DNA of 22,127 nt from a virus, in the IMG/VR virus record IMGVR_UViG_3300050821_003936, positions 1 to 22,127 of that record; one strand, given 5' to 3'. Shown here in pieces: positions 1-7,890 of the stretch (position 1 is its first letter; every line of letters starts with the position of its first letter). The position numbers and the translations under genes are program-made. The notes under the pieces were generated by a model, which searched no databases, was not told the origin of the DNA, and saw only the letters and a program-made list of their open reading frames with translations.

Positions 1-1575
1 GGCCTGATACTGTTGTGGATTCATTCCAAAATTATCAAATAATGGTTGGTACGAGAAAGTATCAAGAGTAGAACCAGTAATGACATAAACGTGAGAATAA
101 GTGAAGATATAAAGAGCTTCTGAAATAGCTTGAAGGGCAACAATAGGATATTGAAGGCGAAAGAAGTTACCGTTTACACCTGACGGAAAAGATTCTTCTG
201 GTACTCCAACTAAAGTTTCTTCTTGAGATGAAAAAAATAAAACATTTCCAATCCCGTACCAAATACGACCTTGAAAATAGGCCATAGAGGAAGAACGGGA
301 AGGCGTACAGGTACCTACAATACCGGGAGCTATACAAGTCGGGGGTGGCGAATTAGATGTTAAAGTGGGTGCAAATGTGCCAGTAATAAGTGTATCAGGA
401 ACAGGTCCATCAACAATAGTAGACGGAAAAAGACTATTAGTAGTCATTTTATCTGTATAGGTAATATTACCTGCACCAATATTAGTTATTACATCTATGA
501 GATAAAAAGTACCACCCCCGTCAGTTGTACGAAAAATAGCGATTTGAGGATAGTTTGTGGTATCCGCAAGCCCCTGTACAATCATTTGAGGAACACTAGA
601 CCCGCCACCAACTATAGTAGTTGAGATAAGGGGAGTAATTGAGGGACGTGTAGTTGAACTACCAGAACCGGCTCCGGTTACTATGGTTGGCGCACGATTA
701 GTATATTGTCCGGTATTAGAAATCCAAGCATATGAATATGTCCATCCGATTGAAAGCTGAAAAGTTTCTGTCGTCGCTACGGCCCAAGTAGGTATAGCAA
801 CTACGGTTGTATTATTTCCGTGTGCAGCTGCGGTAGTACCAGCAAAACCACGAACTACTGTAAAGGTCGAACCGGTTACATTGGAAACCTGCATTTGTTC
901 ATTTTCAACATAAATAATAAAAGTTATAGGAATTGTAGAAAAATTATTATTAGTTGCATCATAACGCACATTAATTGTAGTTGTAGTTGCGTTAATAGCG
1001 CCGATTAATTGACCAAATGCAGTATTAGAGCCTCCTATTTGAGCCGGTACGGTCGGTCCTAGCCCTCCCCAAGGCTGAATTGTAACTGTGCCTCCAGTGC
1101 CATTGAATATAACAGAACCTAATTTTTCACTAGTAAAAACTGGAAATCCTTTAATATAAAGTAAACCTCGCGCAACTACCATTTCATGGGGATAGAAACT
1201 TTGATTTAAGGCGCGATATGTTCCAGCACTAACGGCAGTAGCGGGACCGGTCGCAACAAGTTCTTGATACCATATTTCATATAATGAAGAAGATTCATTA
1301 AAAACTGACATCACCAAGTACACTAAAGGTGTGCCAGATGTTTCCATAGTTTCATATATAATAGCCCGTTCTACTCGACCAACGGTAGAGACATTATTAT
1401 TAATATAAGGAGCTATTGTGCCAAAACGACGAACAATACTACCGCCGAGAGTTACAAAGACATTTTGAGAACCGTTGACTAGCCGAGGTAATTCACTTAG
1501 ACCTTTTTCGCTTAAATTATAAGGTAGGTCTAATGCTTCTGGTTCATAAACGTCCCATTGTTGATTGGTAGACAT
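1..1575 (-). CDS. Large beta-rich tail protein, probable tail nozzle/tubular type (partial)
   Basis: The frame is open from an ATG at 1575 through the left edge (525 codons, no stop), so the C-terminus is outside the window. The N-terminus reads MSTNQQWDVYEPEALDLPYN and is followed by a conserved-looking stretch rich in Gly, Thr and aromatic residues. Around residues 170-245 there is a domain of the type seen in phage structural proteins (a 'VENEQMQV...GSTFTVVRGFAGT..AAAHG' pattern). From about residue 430 there is a stretch with FQGRIWYG, VLFFSS, EESFP and IFTYSHVYVITG, which resembles the beta-propeller tail-tube/nozzle proteins of podoviruses. The start overlaps the stop of the upstream gene (TAATG), which implies translational coupling. 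The tail assignment rests on these patterns and on the genomic position. The exact family is an inference. Confidence 0.6.
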   Translation of the reverse strand, partial: MSTNQQWDVYEPEALDLPYNLSEKGLSELPRLVNGSQNVFVTLGGSIVRRFGTIAPYINNNVSTVGRVERAIIYETMETSGTPLVYLVMSVFNESSSLYEIWYQELVATGPATAVSAGTYRALNQSFYPHEMVVARGLLYIKGFPVFTSEKLGSVIFNGTGGTVTIQPWGGLGPTVPAQIGGSNTAFGQLIGAINATTTTINVRYDATNNNFSTIPITFIIYVENEQMQVSNVTGSTFTVVRGFAGTTAAAHGNNTTVVAIPTWAVATTETFQLSIGWTYSYAWISNTGQYTNRAPTIVTGAGSGSSTTRPSITPLISTTIVGGGSSVPQMIVQGLADTTNYPQIAIFRTTDGGGTFYLIDVITNIGAGNITYTDKMTTNSLFPSTIVDGPVPDTLITGTFAPTLTSNSPPPTCIAPGIVGTCTPSRSSSMAYFQGRIWYGIGNVLFFSSQEETLVGVPEESFPSGVNGNFFRLQYPIVALQAISEALYIFTYSHVYVITGSTLDTFSYQPLFDNFGMNPQQYQA

Positions 1576-2567
1576 TATGGAAACGAAGGATACTGATAAC
1601 CGCCAAGTTGATTGAAGGGGTTACTCATTTGTGGGGCTTGAGAAGTTTGCGGCCCCAAACCCAACTGCTGTTGCATTCCTTGTAAGGTATTAAGTAACTG
1701 AGCAATACCAGACATACCATTTTGCCCACCACCACTACTAAAAATTTGATTCGGTACGCCGCTACCCTGTCCAATACCATTCATATTTCCACCCAACATT
1801 TGTAAAAACTGAGCTAAAAGCTGGGCTGTTTGAGGAGATACTTGTCCTAATGGCGAACCACCTTGTTGCTGCTGTTGAAATTGCTGTTGTGTGCCATTTA
1901 AAATATTTGAAAATAAATTCTGGTTACCCTGAGGTCCGTACATATAAGCCGCGCCATCATTATTAGCGTTAGGCGCATTAGGTCCATACATACCAGCCGC
2001 CGCCTCATTTTGAACTTGTGCCTGTTGAAGAGGCGACATGTTATTGGTAATCTGACCGGGCTGAATAGAGCCGCCATTTGGTTGAGGGCCGGGATTTCCC
2101 CATTGGCCACCGTACATCCAATCGGGTTGCCAACCGGGAGTCGAGGAGCCATATTGATTGTCGGTAGGAGCCGTAGGCGCGGCAGACTGAGGAGCGCTGG
2201 ATGATCCGTAGGGTGCGGTTACATTTTGTGGGGTAACGGTTGAGGGATTATTAGTAATATTAAGACCGGCATTAGTAAGTGCGGCAGGATCGTAGGGGTT
2301 AATATAAGGTATATTTGCGCCAGGAGTAGCAAGAGGATTGGTGTTTAAATTTACACTCTGATTTCCTATATTATTAGGATTAGTATTCGTTTGACCTACA
2401 CCCGAGAGATTAAGAGGAGCACTAGAACCACCACCATTCGCAATATTTGGATTATATTGTAGTCCCGCATTTGGATTTACATTGGCAAGTGGATTGCCGG
2501 GGGCGAAAGAAGTACGGTTAGGCATTCCACCAGGACCACCCGGCATATACGTATTATTAATGGCCAT
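1575..2567 (-). CDS. Asn/Gln/Gly/Pro-rich low-complexity virion-type protein
   Basis: This 330-residue protein is almost entirely low complexity. Asn, Gly, Pro, Gln and Ser dominate, with a polyglutamine patch near residues 228-236 and several MYGP repeats around residues 150-212. There is no signal peptide, membrane segment or catalytic motif. Charged residues are very scarce, which predicts an intrinsically disordered chain. The ATG at 2567 lies about 18 bases after an AGGAAAT ribosome site, longer than usual, and no better in-frame start is seen. It sits directly before the large tail protein and shares a TAATG overlap with it, so a structural or assembly role in the tail is plausible. No family is recognised. 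Confidence 0.75.
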   Translation of the reverse strand: MAINNTYMPGGPGGMPNRTSFAPGNPLANVNPNAGLQYNPNIANGGGSSAPLNLSGVGQTNTNPNNIGNQSVNLNTNPLATPGANIPYINPYDPAALTNAGLNITNNPSTVTPQNVTAPYGSSSAPQSAAPTAPTDNQYGSSTPGWQPDWMYGGQWGNPGPQPNGGSIQPGQITNNMSPLQQAQVQNEAAAGMYGPNAPNANNDGAAYMYGPQGNQNLFSNILNGTQQQFQQQQQGGSPLGQVSPQTAQLLAQFLQMLGGNMNGIGQGSGVPNQIFSSGGGQNGMSGIAQLLNTLQGMQQQLGLGPQTSQAPQMSNPFNQLGGYQYPSFP

Positions 2568-2585
2568 GAATAAAGATAAGTTATT

Positions 2586-2601
2586 TCCTACCTTTATTTT
2601 A
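2586..2601 (-). promoter_or_regulatory. TAAAAT box plus AGGA ribosome site before the 330-residue gene
   Basis: Read on the minus strand this is TAAAATAAAGGTAGGA, a -10-like TAAAAT followed nine bases later by AGGA. It belongs to the recurrent gene-start element described in the findings. No convincing -35 box is visible. Confidence 0.35.
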
Positions 2602-2609
2602 CCAATTTA

Positions 2610-3113
2610 TTAGAGAATTTGTTGCCAAGCTGTAACTTGGTCATTTGGAGCAAAAGGGGAGTGAGAGATAACAACTTTCTTATATGTGGCTCCATTTTCA
2701 TCAAAGGACGTACCTACAGGAATAGCGGGACCATCACCGTTAACTTCATAGAAACCAGGATACTGAGGAATAGCCTCGGCGATACTTAGTGGATTGGCTG
2801 GAACCGCTGGCACATTTGGAATAGGTACGTATTGGATGTATTGAAAAAATGAGGGTTGCGGAACTGGAACAGGAAAATTGGTTTCTGTCTGAGTAATAGC
2901 ATTTGAATCCACAATCATCAACATCGGAGGCTGCGGAGCGGGAGGAATAGGTAGACCAAGAGCTTTATCGGTGGCCGCATTTTGTGGGTAGTTGGCCATT
3001 GCGGTATTATAGTTAGATACTGCCGCTTGATTATTCAACTGTGCCCATTGAGTGAGCCCAGTAATCATTTGAGCGGCGACCGCTTGAAGACTATAGTTAT
3101 TCGTAGGTGTCAT
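2610..3113 (-). CDS. Proline-rich phage protein of unknown function
   Basis: This 167-residue protein has an alanine/glutamine-rich helical N-terminal third (residues 1-50). A proline-rich middle follows (PIPPAPQPP near residue 55, then PVPVPQPS, VPIPNVPAVPANP), and then a more ordinary C-terminal segment with GFYEVNGDGPAIPVGTSF. The start lies one base after the stop of the 58-residue gene (TAATATG). No catalytic motif or membrane segment is seen. The proline-rich composition and position between lysis and tail genes suggest a minor structural or assembly protein, but the function is unknown. Confidence 0.75.
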   Translation of the reverse strand: MTPTNNYSLQAVAAQMITGLTQWAQLNNQAAVSNYNTAMANYPQNAATDKALGLPIPPAPQPPMLMIVDSNAITQTETNFPVPVPQPSFFQYIQYVPIPNVPAVPANPLSIAEAIPQYPGFYEVNGDGPAIPVGTSFDENGATYKKVVISHSPFAPNDQVTAWQQIL

Positions 3114-3114
3114 A

Positions 3115-3291
3115 TTACTTACCTCGTGGAGCAGCTAGAACATCGTGTGGTTTAGGAGCCTTGGCCGCCGTTTTACCTTTCTTATTGGCCGTGGCGTAAA
3201 AAACGGACTTACCTTTCTTATCGCCATAGGTCTTACGCATCGAAGACATTACTTCGTTTCCATGACCGTCAAAATATTTTTCAACGGGCAT
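3115..3291 (-). CDS. Small basic phage protein with SMRKTYGDKKG..VFYATANK motif
   Basis: The 58-residue product is MPVEKYFDGHGNEVMSSMRK followed by TYGDKKGKSVFYATANKKGK and a basic Ala/Pro tail. The 'M+++YG.kKG..VFYA..NK' pattern recurs in short proteins of many tailed phages, where no function is established. The start codon overlaps the stop of the preceding gene (TAATG), which fixes the start. With roughly a quarter of its residues basic, it could bind nucleic acid, but that is speculation. Confidence 0.75.
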   Translation of the reverse strand: MPVEKYFDGHGNEVMSSMRKTYGDKKGKSVFYATANKKGKTAAKAPKPHDVLAAPRGK

Positions 3292-3488
3292 TACTTAGCT
3301 CCATAAAATTTTAGACATACTTCTGTACAATAGGGAGACTCAGGATCTTCATCACTATGCCACAAACCTTCGCGCCGAATACGAGCATAGTTTAGTTCTT
3401 GCTGTCTTTCATCCTGGTGCGACCAGTTGTCATCGAAAGCATTTACACCATCAGAGTAATAATCGTAGTTATCTTGACTTTGGGCCAT
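3291..3488 (-). CDS. Small acidic hypothetical protein
   Basis: The 65-residue product is rich in Asp, Glu, Tyr and Gln (MAQSQDNYDYYSDGVNAFDD at the start). Two cysteines lie near the C-terminus in 'PYCTEVCLKFYG', a CxxxC pair. It overlaps the end of the 44-residue gene upstream and is joined by a TAATG to the 58-residue gene downstream. No family is recognised. Confidence 0.65.
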   Translation of the reverse strand: MAQSQDNYDYYSDGVNAFDDNWSHQDERQQELNYARIRREGLWHSDEDPESPYCTEVCLKFYGAK

Positions 3489-3603
3489 TTTTATCTCTCG
3501 TAAAACGAATCATAACACCGTCGCCGCTAGTCTGTTTATCCTGGGACGGACGACGTAGAGGAAGAATAGCCGGTACAAATTCTTTGGTAGTGGGCTTCTC
3601 CAT
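3469..3603 (-). CDS. Very small hypothetical protein (44 residues)
   Basis: The product starts MEKPTTKEFVPAILPLRRPS and continues with a polar, basic tail. It is the first reading frame after the promoter candidate at 3634-3661, and it overlaps the following gene by 20 bases. No good Shine-Dalgarno sequence precedes its ATG. If the message starts just below the -10 box it would have a short leader. The reading frame fills an otherwise empty interval and fits the tight packing, but it has no known relative. Confidence 0.5.
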   Translation of the reverse strand: MEKPTTKEFVPAILPLRRPSQDKQTSGDGVMIRFTRDKNGPKSR

Positions 3604-3633
3604 CTACTATTATTTTACCATGTGAAAATGTGT

Positions 3634-3661
3634 ATAATAAATATAGCCCAACAACAGCCAA
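3634..3661 (-). promoter_or_regulatory. Promoter candidate after the endolysin gene
   Basis: On the minus strand there is TTGGCT (3661-3656), a 16-base spacer, and TATTAT (3639-3634). The -10 matches the consensus at five of six positions and the -35 at four. It sits in the 116-base gap between the endolysin and the 44-residue gene (3604-3719), one of the few real gaps in the window. The rest of this gap is a GC-rich stretch with short imperfect inverted repeats (about 3670-3712) and no clear T-run, so no terminator is called there. Confidence 0.4.
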
Positions 3662-3719
3662 CGGAGGGCGAACACGGCCCGAATGCCGCCAAGCCTTCCA
3701 GTGGTTGCCTCCCTAAAAA

Positions 3720-4109
3720 TTAAGGAACATTATAAAAGTCAAAGGATGAAGTATGGGCGCACGGTTCAACGCCTTTATTCCAAGACGTAGCCAATCCCTT
3801 ATTACAGTAGTGGTTAGCTCCATTTGTATTATCCGTTAAATCGGCGGCTACAAGTTTTTGAATTGCCTGCCAAGCCTTCCATCCAGGAACATCAGCGGAA
3901 CGTGGAAATTTGGTGGAATTAACATCATTCCAATTAAAAGATGAAAATTGATACTTACGTAATATGACCTCGGCAAGCGTATTTGCCCCTAGATACGAGG
4001 CGGCTAACCGATTACGAGCAACCGACAAAATGCCCTGCCAATCGTCGGACGTTCCTCCACGAGCTTCACGCCATATAAATAATTCAATAAGACTATCCTT
4101 CAAATCCAT
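3720..4109 (-). CDS. Endolysin, SleB-type cell wall hydrolase
   Basis: This 129-residue protein matches the Hydrolase_2/SleB catalytic domain over its whole length. It has 'IWREARGG' with the expected catalytic Glu at residue 15, 'WQGILSVARNR' (residues 24-34), 'FSSFN' near residue 57, 'ALTD/DLTDNTNGANHYCN' near residues 90-103, and a C-terminal 'AHTSSFDFYN'. The family cleaves peptidoglycan glycan strands. There is no signal peptide and no separate wall-binding domain, so release would need a holin. It overlaps the preceding 76-residue gene by 17 bases. The lysis role is inferred from family and context. Confidence 0.85.
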   Translation of the reverse strand: MDLKDSLIELFIWREARGGTSDDWQGILSVARNRLAASYLGANTLAEVILRKYQFSSFNWNDVNSTKFPRSADVPGWKAWQAIQKLVAADLTDNTNGANHYCNKGLATSWNKGVEPCAHTSSFDFYNVP

Positions 4110-4323
4110 TATCAGCCTTGTCTAATGAATTAGCATGTTGTACGGCCTTAGCACAGTGATTTGGGAATGCTGCGTCTAGACATTTACATCCGTACTTACC
4201 CCACCATTTATTAGTGTTGCGACCCATCGTAGACGATATTGTTTCTTGGGGACCAACATCTAAAAAGGCTGAGGCTAAAGTCCGGTCAAAATTGTACGCC
4301 GTATCTTTAATCCACTTTTTCAT
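4093..4323 (-). CDS. Small conserved phage protein next to the endolysin
   Basis: The 76-residue product carries 'FDRTLASAFLDVGPQETISS' followed by 'TMGRN', and then CxC...HC cysteines and histidine (KYGCKCLDAAFPNHCAKA). The 'ETISS..GR' pattern resembles a short conserved protein that often lies beside lysis genes in tailed phages; its function is not known. It starts with an ATGA overlap on the upstream 51-residue gene and overlaps the endolysin by 17 bases, so the three are almost certainly translated together. Confidence 0.7.
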   Translation of the reverse strand: MKKWIKDTAYNFDRTLASAFLDVGPQETISSTMGRNTNKWWGKYGCKCLDAAFPNHCAKAVQHANSLDKADNGFEG

Positions 4324-4475
4324 TTCGGTTCGACCGTGACCGTAACCACCACTTTATATGAAGATAAAAATTTCTTAATCTGATCCAAATCGGTGGCGAC
4401 CGCATCTTGCGCTTTTTGGACTGTATCTTCAGCCGTAGTCTTGAGATCATTTATTGTGCCTTTTACTAAATCCAT
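4320..4475 (-). CDS. Small helical protein (51 residues)
   Basis: The product begins MDLVKGTINDLKTTAEDTVQ, continues KAQDAVATDLDQIKKFLSSY, and ends in a short valine-rich beta-like tail. Hydrophobic residues at three- and four-residue spacing suggest a single amphipathic helix or coiled coil. The ATG at 4475 is preceded by AGGTG at a suitable distance. Its stop overlaps the next start (ATGA). No family is recognised. Its place just before the endolysin suggests a lysis accessory, but nothing in the sequence proves it. Confidence 0.65.
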   Translation of the reverse strand: MDLVKGTINDLKTTAEDTVQKAQDAVATDLDQIKKFLSSYKVVVTVTVEPK

Positions 4476-4482
4476 TTTACAC

Positions 4483-6615
4483 CTATTGATACTCTCCAAG
4501 TTTAATTAACTTTTTAATTTTAGAAACAGCACTAGTTGAGGCCGGGGCGGGACCAAGAAATGTATCGGCAACAGCCGACCAATTAGTGGCCGACACATTA
4601 GCCATCGTCCACACCCAGTTGATTTGTCCCGTGGAAGTAAACCATCCGTGCGACCACGTGTCTCCGTTGTTCATCTTTGACTGATCGGTTTCTGATGTGT
4701 AATTGGTGTTGTCATAGATCAGTCCGGCAGTTGCCGTACCTGCTAGGTTCGAAGAAGGCCCGGTACCATTCTGTAATACGGTGAAGGCCATCCCTGGCTG
4801 TCCACCAGGAGTGATCGATGGAGCCCCAGCGAAGTTGTCTGTGCCACAAGTGGCTAAGGGTATATTCTCACCCGCGTTGCACTGCGTTCCGCTGCCGTTA
4901 GAGTCAGTATCGTGGCTGACGGCATTAGCTACGTCGTACATATGAACGAGGGTGCTATCGGTTACATGTCCACTCGTAAAGGACATCGTCAAGGTAGGAC
5001 TTGTTGCTGCTGAACAACAGATATAAAAGCTTTGCGGAAAGATCGTATTACCGGCGCAGCTTCCTCCGCAGTACTTCGTAAACGTATTAGCTGGAGATGT
5101 GGCGATAGTGACGATATTTCCACCTGTGTTATTGTTGATATCGTCCACCCCAATCCACAGGAGATTGCCACTGGAAGGGAATATGGTCGTGTATGATGCA
5201 GTTGGAAGATAGGCAATTTCTTCGTGAATTAGTTGTATTCCGGTTCCGGCAGAAGTCCCCGCAGAAGCGGACTTCCATGCACCGGCCACCACATCGAAGT
5301 TATCACTGGTAGACTGATTAGCTACGATAAAGGGAGTAATCGTGCCAGCACTTGGCTGAACCCAGGCAGAACTAAAAGAGCCTACCGTTGAGCCAGAGCC
5401 ATTCGAGCCACTCACAAGCGTTGTCGGAAATCCCGCCACAACTGAAGTGATCGTAAATGATGGCGAGAGAATAGTATTTGACGGCGCATCCAGAGCGGTT
5501 ATTAGAATCATATCTTGTGGGGTAGTGGTGGTGATTGCCGCGCTACAAACTGCCTTGGGGCCAGCTACACCATTATTGGTGCAGGTCCCATCTAGCGGAG
5601 AACTAGTCGCGATATTACGATATTCTAATAGCGCCGCATGAAAGTCGCTAACGGTAGCAGAAAATGTCGTGGTAATCAGATTCACACCAGCGGATTTGCC
5701 GACAATATAATATTGCTGGAGCACCCAGCCGCCCGTGCCGCTGTCTCCAGTATCGACGAGAATCCATGTATTACCCGCGTTATCCGTAGGCACGGAAGGC
5801 GAAAGAGTGGAACCGTGTGGATAGGCGATAACAAAAACTAATAGATTATTAAGCAGTGATCCAGTTCCGAGCGCCCCACCATAGGTAAATTTGAATGCAT
5901 TGCCGCTCTCACCTGCGCTGGATGCGAACTTGGTAGAGACCAAAGTAGGGCAGGTTCCAGTACACGCCGGAACCGGACCGAGGATCTCACCGACAAATGA
6001 TAACCACGTACTACTAGTGACGGTAACGTTGGTGGATGCCCAACTTGAGACGGTAGCATTCGTGTCATTGGCCGCTAAGGACGGACCAGTTCCCGCTGTT
6101 TTGAATTGGCTCATCAGCGACGGTGCACCGACGATAACGCCGCTGTCTGCCGCGATCCCGAGCACCCAGTTGTTTGCGGCCTGAACCGCGATGGTAGGGA
6201 AGTTTACCGTTGTGCTAGCCTTTGCTGAGTTAGTGGCTCGATTCCCGACACCCGTTAGATTGCAGTCTGCGGTTACATTGACTAGTGTCCCGCTATAGGA
6301 AACTCCGACGACGTCGGTTGCGTTGGTCCAGGTGCCAGAGCCGGTGTCACCAGAAGATGATGAGACGTTGCAGCCTATCCGAATCGCTCCGGGAGTTCCG
6401 CCTGTGGTTGTAGCGACCGTGGCAATTGTTGTCCAACCAGACGGTAAGGTTGGAATAGTGGTCGCGCCGCTGTCGAAGGCAACTACGATTTTAAGATCGC
6501 CGGTTGCGGTAGCGGAAAAGGTAAAAGACGTACCGACTGCTCCTCCGTTCCCATCTCTTGCAATTGCACCCCAACTAGGCAGTGCAAACAAAAGCAGAAT
6601 AAGAAAACGGCGCAT
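4483..6615 (-). CDS. Large exported beta-rich protein with three repeated domains
   Basis: This 710-residue protein starts with a classic Sec signal peptide: MRR, a leucine-rich core (FLILLLFALP), then SWGA with a likely cut near residue 17. The rest is Gly/Ser/Thr/Ala-rich and low in charge. It reads as three diverged domains of about 220-240 residues, and the first and last end alike ('TWLSFVGEILGPVPA' near 215, 'NWSAVADTFLGPAPA' near 695), with a weaker match near 455 ('FDVVAGAWKSA'). Several cysteines in the third domain could form disulfides after export. The gene is about half G+C by eye, higher than its neighbours. It abuts the 196-residue exported gene. It may be an appendage, adhesin or envelope-modifying protein. 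No catalytic motif is seen. Confidence 0.75.
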   Translation of the reverse strand: MRRFLILLLFALPSWGAIARDGNGGAVGTSFTFSATATGDLKIVVAFDSGATTIPTLPSGWTTIATVATTTGGTPGAIRIGCNVSSSSGDTGSGTWTNATDVVGVSYSGTLVNVTADCNLTGVGNRATNSAKASTTVNFPTIAVQAANNWVLGIAADSGVIVGAPSLMSQFKTAGTGPSLAANDTNATVSSWASTNVTVTSSTWLSFVGEILGPVPACTGTCPTLVSTKFASSAGESGNAFKFTYGGALGTGSLLNNLLVFVIAYPHGSTLSPSVPTDNAGNTWILVDTGDSGTGGWVLQQYYIVGKSAGVNLITTTFSATVSDFHAALLEYRNIATSSPLDGTCTNNGVAGPKAVCSAAITTTTPQDMILITALDAPSNTILSPSFTITSVVAGFPTTLVSGSNGSGSTVGSFSSAWVQPSAGTITPFIVANQSTSDNFDVVAGAWKSASAGTSAGTGIQLIHEEIAYLPTASYTTIFPSSGNLLWIGVDDINNNTGGNIVTIATSPANTFTKYCGGSCAGNTIFPQSFYICCSAATSPTLTMSFTSGHVTDSTLVHMYDVANAVSHDTDSNGSGTQCNAGENIPLATCGTDNFAGAPSITPGGQPGMAFTVLQNGTGPSSNLAGTATAGLIYDNTNYTSETDQSKMNNGDTWSHGWFTSTGQINWVWTMANVSATNWSAVADTFLGPAPASTSAVSKIKKLIKLGEYQ

Positions 6616-7206
6616 TTAGTACCCTACGATCTCCATCCACTGAAAACGAAGATTACATGATCCGCCCGTTAAAGTTGTCCCATTAAAATTAAGAGCCGCC
6701 TGTTGAGCCGTACCGCGAAGCACAATACTTTGCCCCATGCTGGGAGTCCAAACGTAGATGTCATTCGGCGAGGCCGTTGCTGGTGCCATCATACCTATTA
6801 CTTGAGAATCGATCAACCTAGCCGTAGCATCATTCACTGTGGGGTTTGCCGTGTATGTTAACACCGAACTGACCGACGATGCATTATTTTGATCTAACGG
6901 AAAAGTAGTTGGACTTCCCGTAGAAGTACCACTTGTATCCGCTGTAGTTCTAATAAAAAGTTGTACTGTGAACTGTCCCGCTGTGGTTTGGGTACAACTC
7001 AACACAATTTTACTTACTACTACTGTATTAGTCGCATTACCGCTTAAAACCGCAATATCGGTGGCACTAGCTGCGGGGACAAGTGCAGTTTTAGCCGCCG
7101 CAAAAGTAGCCACCGACTTATTGGGCATTGGGGCATCTGGAGCCTGCCCATAAGCCGCTACTACGCCTAAAAGTAAAAGACCGTAACGGAAAATGTAGTT
7201 GTACAT
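6616..7206 (-). CDS. Exported beta-rich protein of unknown function
   Basis: This 196-residue protein has an N-terminal signal peptide (MYNYIFRYGLLLLGVVAAYG, cut likely after AYG or AYGQA). The mature part is Thr/Ser/Ala-rich with alternating hydrophobic residues, for example 'TNTVVVSKIVLSC' and 'QFTVQLFIRT', which suggests a beta sandwich. A C-terminal 'GGSCNLRFQWMEIVGY' follows. Two cysteines are well separated. It overlaps the preceding exported gene by 40 bases and ends immediately before the 710-residue gene, so the three exported proteins form one translational block. No family is recognised. Confidence 0.7.
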   Translation of the reverse strand: MYNYIFRYGLLLLGVVAAYGQAPDAPMPNKSVATFAAAKTALVPAASATDIAVLSGNATNTVVVSKIVLSCTQTTAGQFTVQLFIRTTADTSGTSTGSPTTFPLDQNNASSVSSVLTYTANPTVNDATARLIDSQVIGMMAPATASPNDIYVWTPSMGQSIVLRGTAQQAALNFNGTTLTGGSCNLRFQWMEIVGY

Positions 7207-7760
7207 CCTGTCACCGTTGCGCCAGAATCACTAGTAGCACCTGCCACACCTATTCCAGTCGCATAATTTGTAAGCGCTAGAGGACCAACAGGGATAACTA
7301 CCGTTTGCCCAGCTTGCACCATATATGAATCAACAACACTTGTTCCTGCTGTCGGTGTTCCTGCTGTATTAAATACCTGTAACCAACAATCTATTGTCCC
7401 CGAATTACCAAGAACTAGACCATATAGATTACCCGCACTAGCTTTAACATTCGCCACTGCCGCTGAGCTTGAATGATAACGAGACGTGGCATTAGTTGAA
7501 GAAGTGGTAGGCACAGGAGCACCAATTGAAGAGGCATTTGTTACAAAAGCATTCACACCAGGAACTAATACTGCTCCAGGCGATGTGCCATAGTTTGCCA
7601 TTGCGCCTAAGGTCCCATTGGCCCAAGTAGTAATATTAGATAGCCAAGCGGCAGCATTGGAAGCCTGAGGTCCCTGTGCTACCGGCTGTTGCGCCCATAC
7701 TACAATTCCAAAAGTCAAACAAATCGCAACGATACAAATAAAAATCCACTTATTTTTCAT
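7167..7760 (-). CDS. Exported beta-rich protein of unknown function
   Basis: This 197-residue protein begins MKNKWIFICIVAICLTFGIV followed by VWAQQ, a textbook signal peptide with an AxA-like cut near WAQ. The mature chain is Ala/Thr/Ser/Gly-rich. A segment around residues 110-160 (NLYGLVLGNSGTIDCWLQVFN, then MVQAGQTVVIPVGPLAL) resembles small virion or decoration proteins in composition. GGAG stands eight bases before the ATG, which supports the start. It is the first of three consecutive exported products. The role is unknown. Confidence 0.7.
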   Translation of the reverse strand: MKNKWIFICIVAICLTFGIVVWAQQPVAQGPQASNAAAWLSNITTWANGTLGAMANYGTSPGAVLVPGVNAFVTNASSIGAPVPTTSSTNATSRYHSSSAAVANVKASAGNLYGLVLGNSGTIDCWLQVFNTAGTPTAGTSVVDSYMVQAGQTVVIPVGPLALTNYATGIGVAGATSDSGATVTGCTTTFSVTVFYF

Positions 7761-7890
7761 CTAATTTACTCCGTATATGCTTCCAATGCCGGTGCTGCCG
7801 GTCAAACCAATTTCCATAAGAACGCCAACCTTTTATTAAGTTTGGTATAACCAAAAGAATTAAACAAATAGTTTGAATATGGCGTTCCAT
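7750..7890 (-). CDS. Small membrane protein (46 residues)
   Basis: The product is MERHIQTICLILLVIPNLIK followed by a basic, aromatic tail (GWRSYGNWFDRQHRHWKHIR, then SKLDEK). Residues 6-19 can form one short membrane segment. The start overlaps the stop of the 190-residue gene (TAATG) and has GGAG eight bases upstream, better than most starts here. The end overlaps the next signal-peptide gene by 11 bases. A single membrane segment with a positively charged cytoplasmic-type tail could suit a lysis or export accessory, but this is inference. Confidence 0.6.
   Translation of the reverse strand: MERHIQTICLILLVIPNLIKGWRSYGNWFDRQHRHWKHIRSKLDEK

Noticed and set aside
3670-3712. GC-rich imperfect inverted repeats after the endolysin as a rho-independent terminator
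   Set aside because: Only four-base perfect stems could be built and there is no T-tract.
6968-7153. Plus-strand ORFs within the exported-protein genes (also 5447-6619)
   Set aside because: They are antisense shadows of Ala/Thr/Ser-rich coding sequence with no ribosome sites or recognisable domains.
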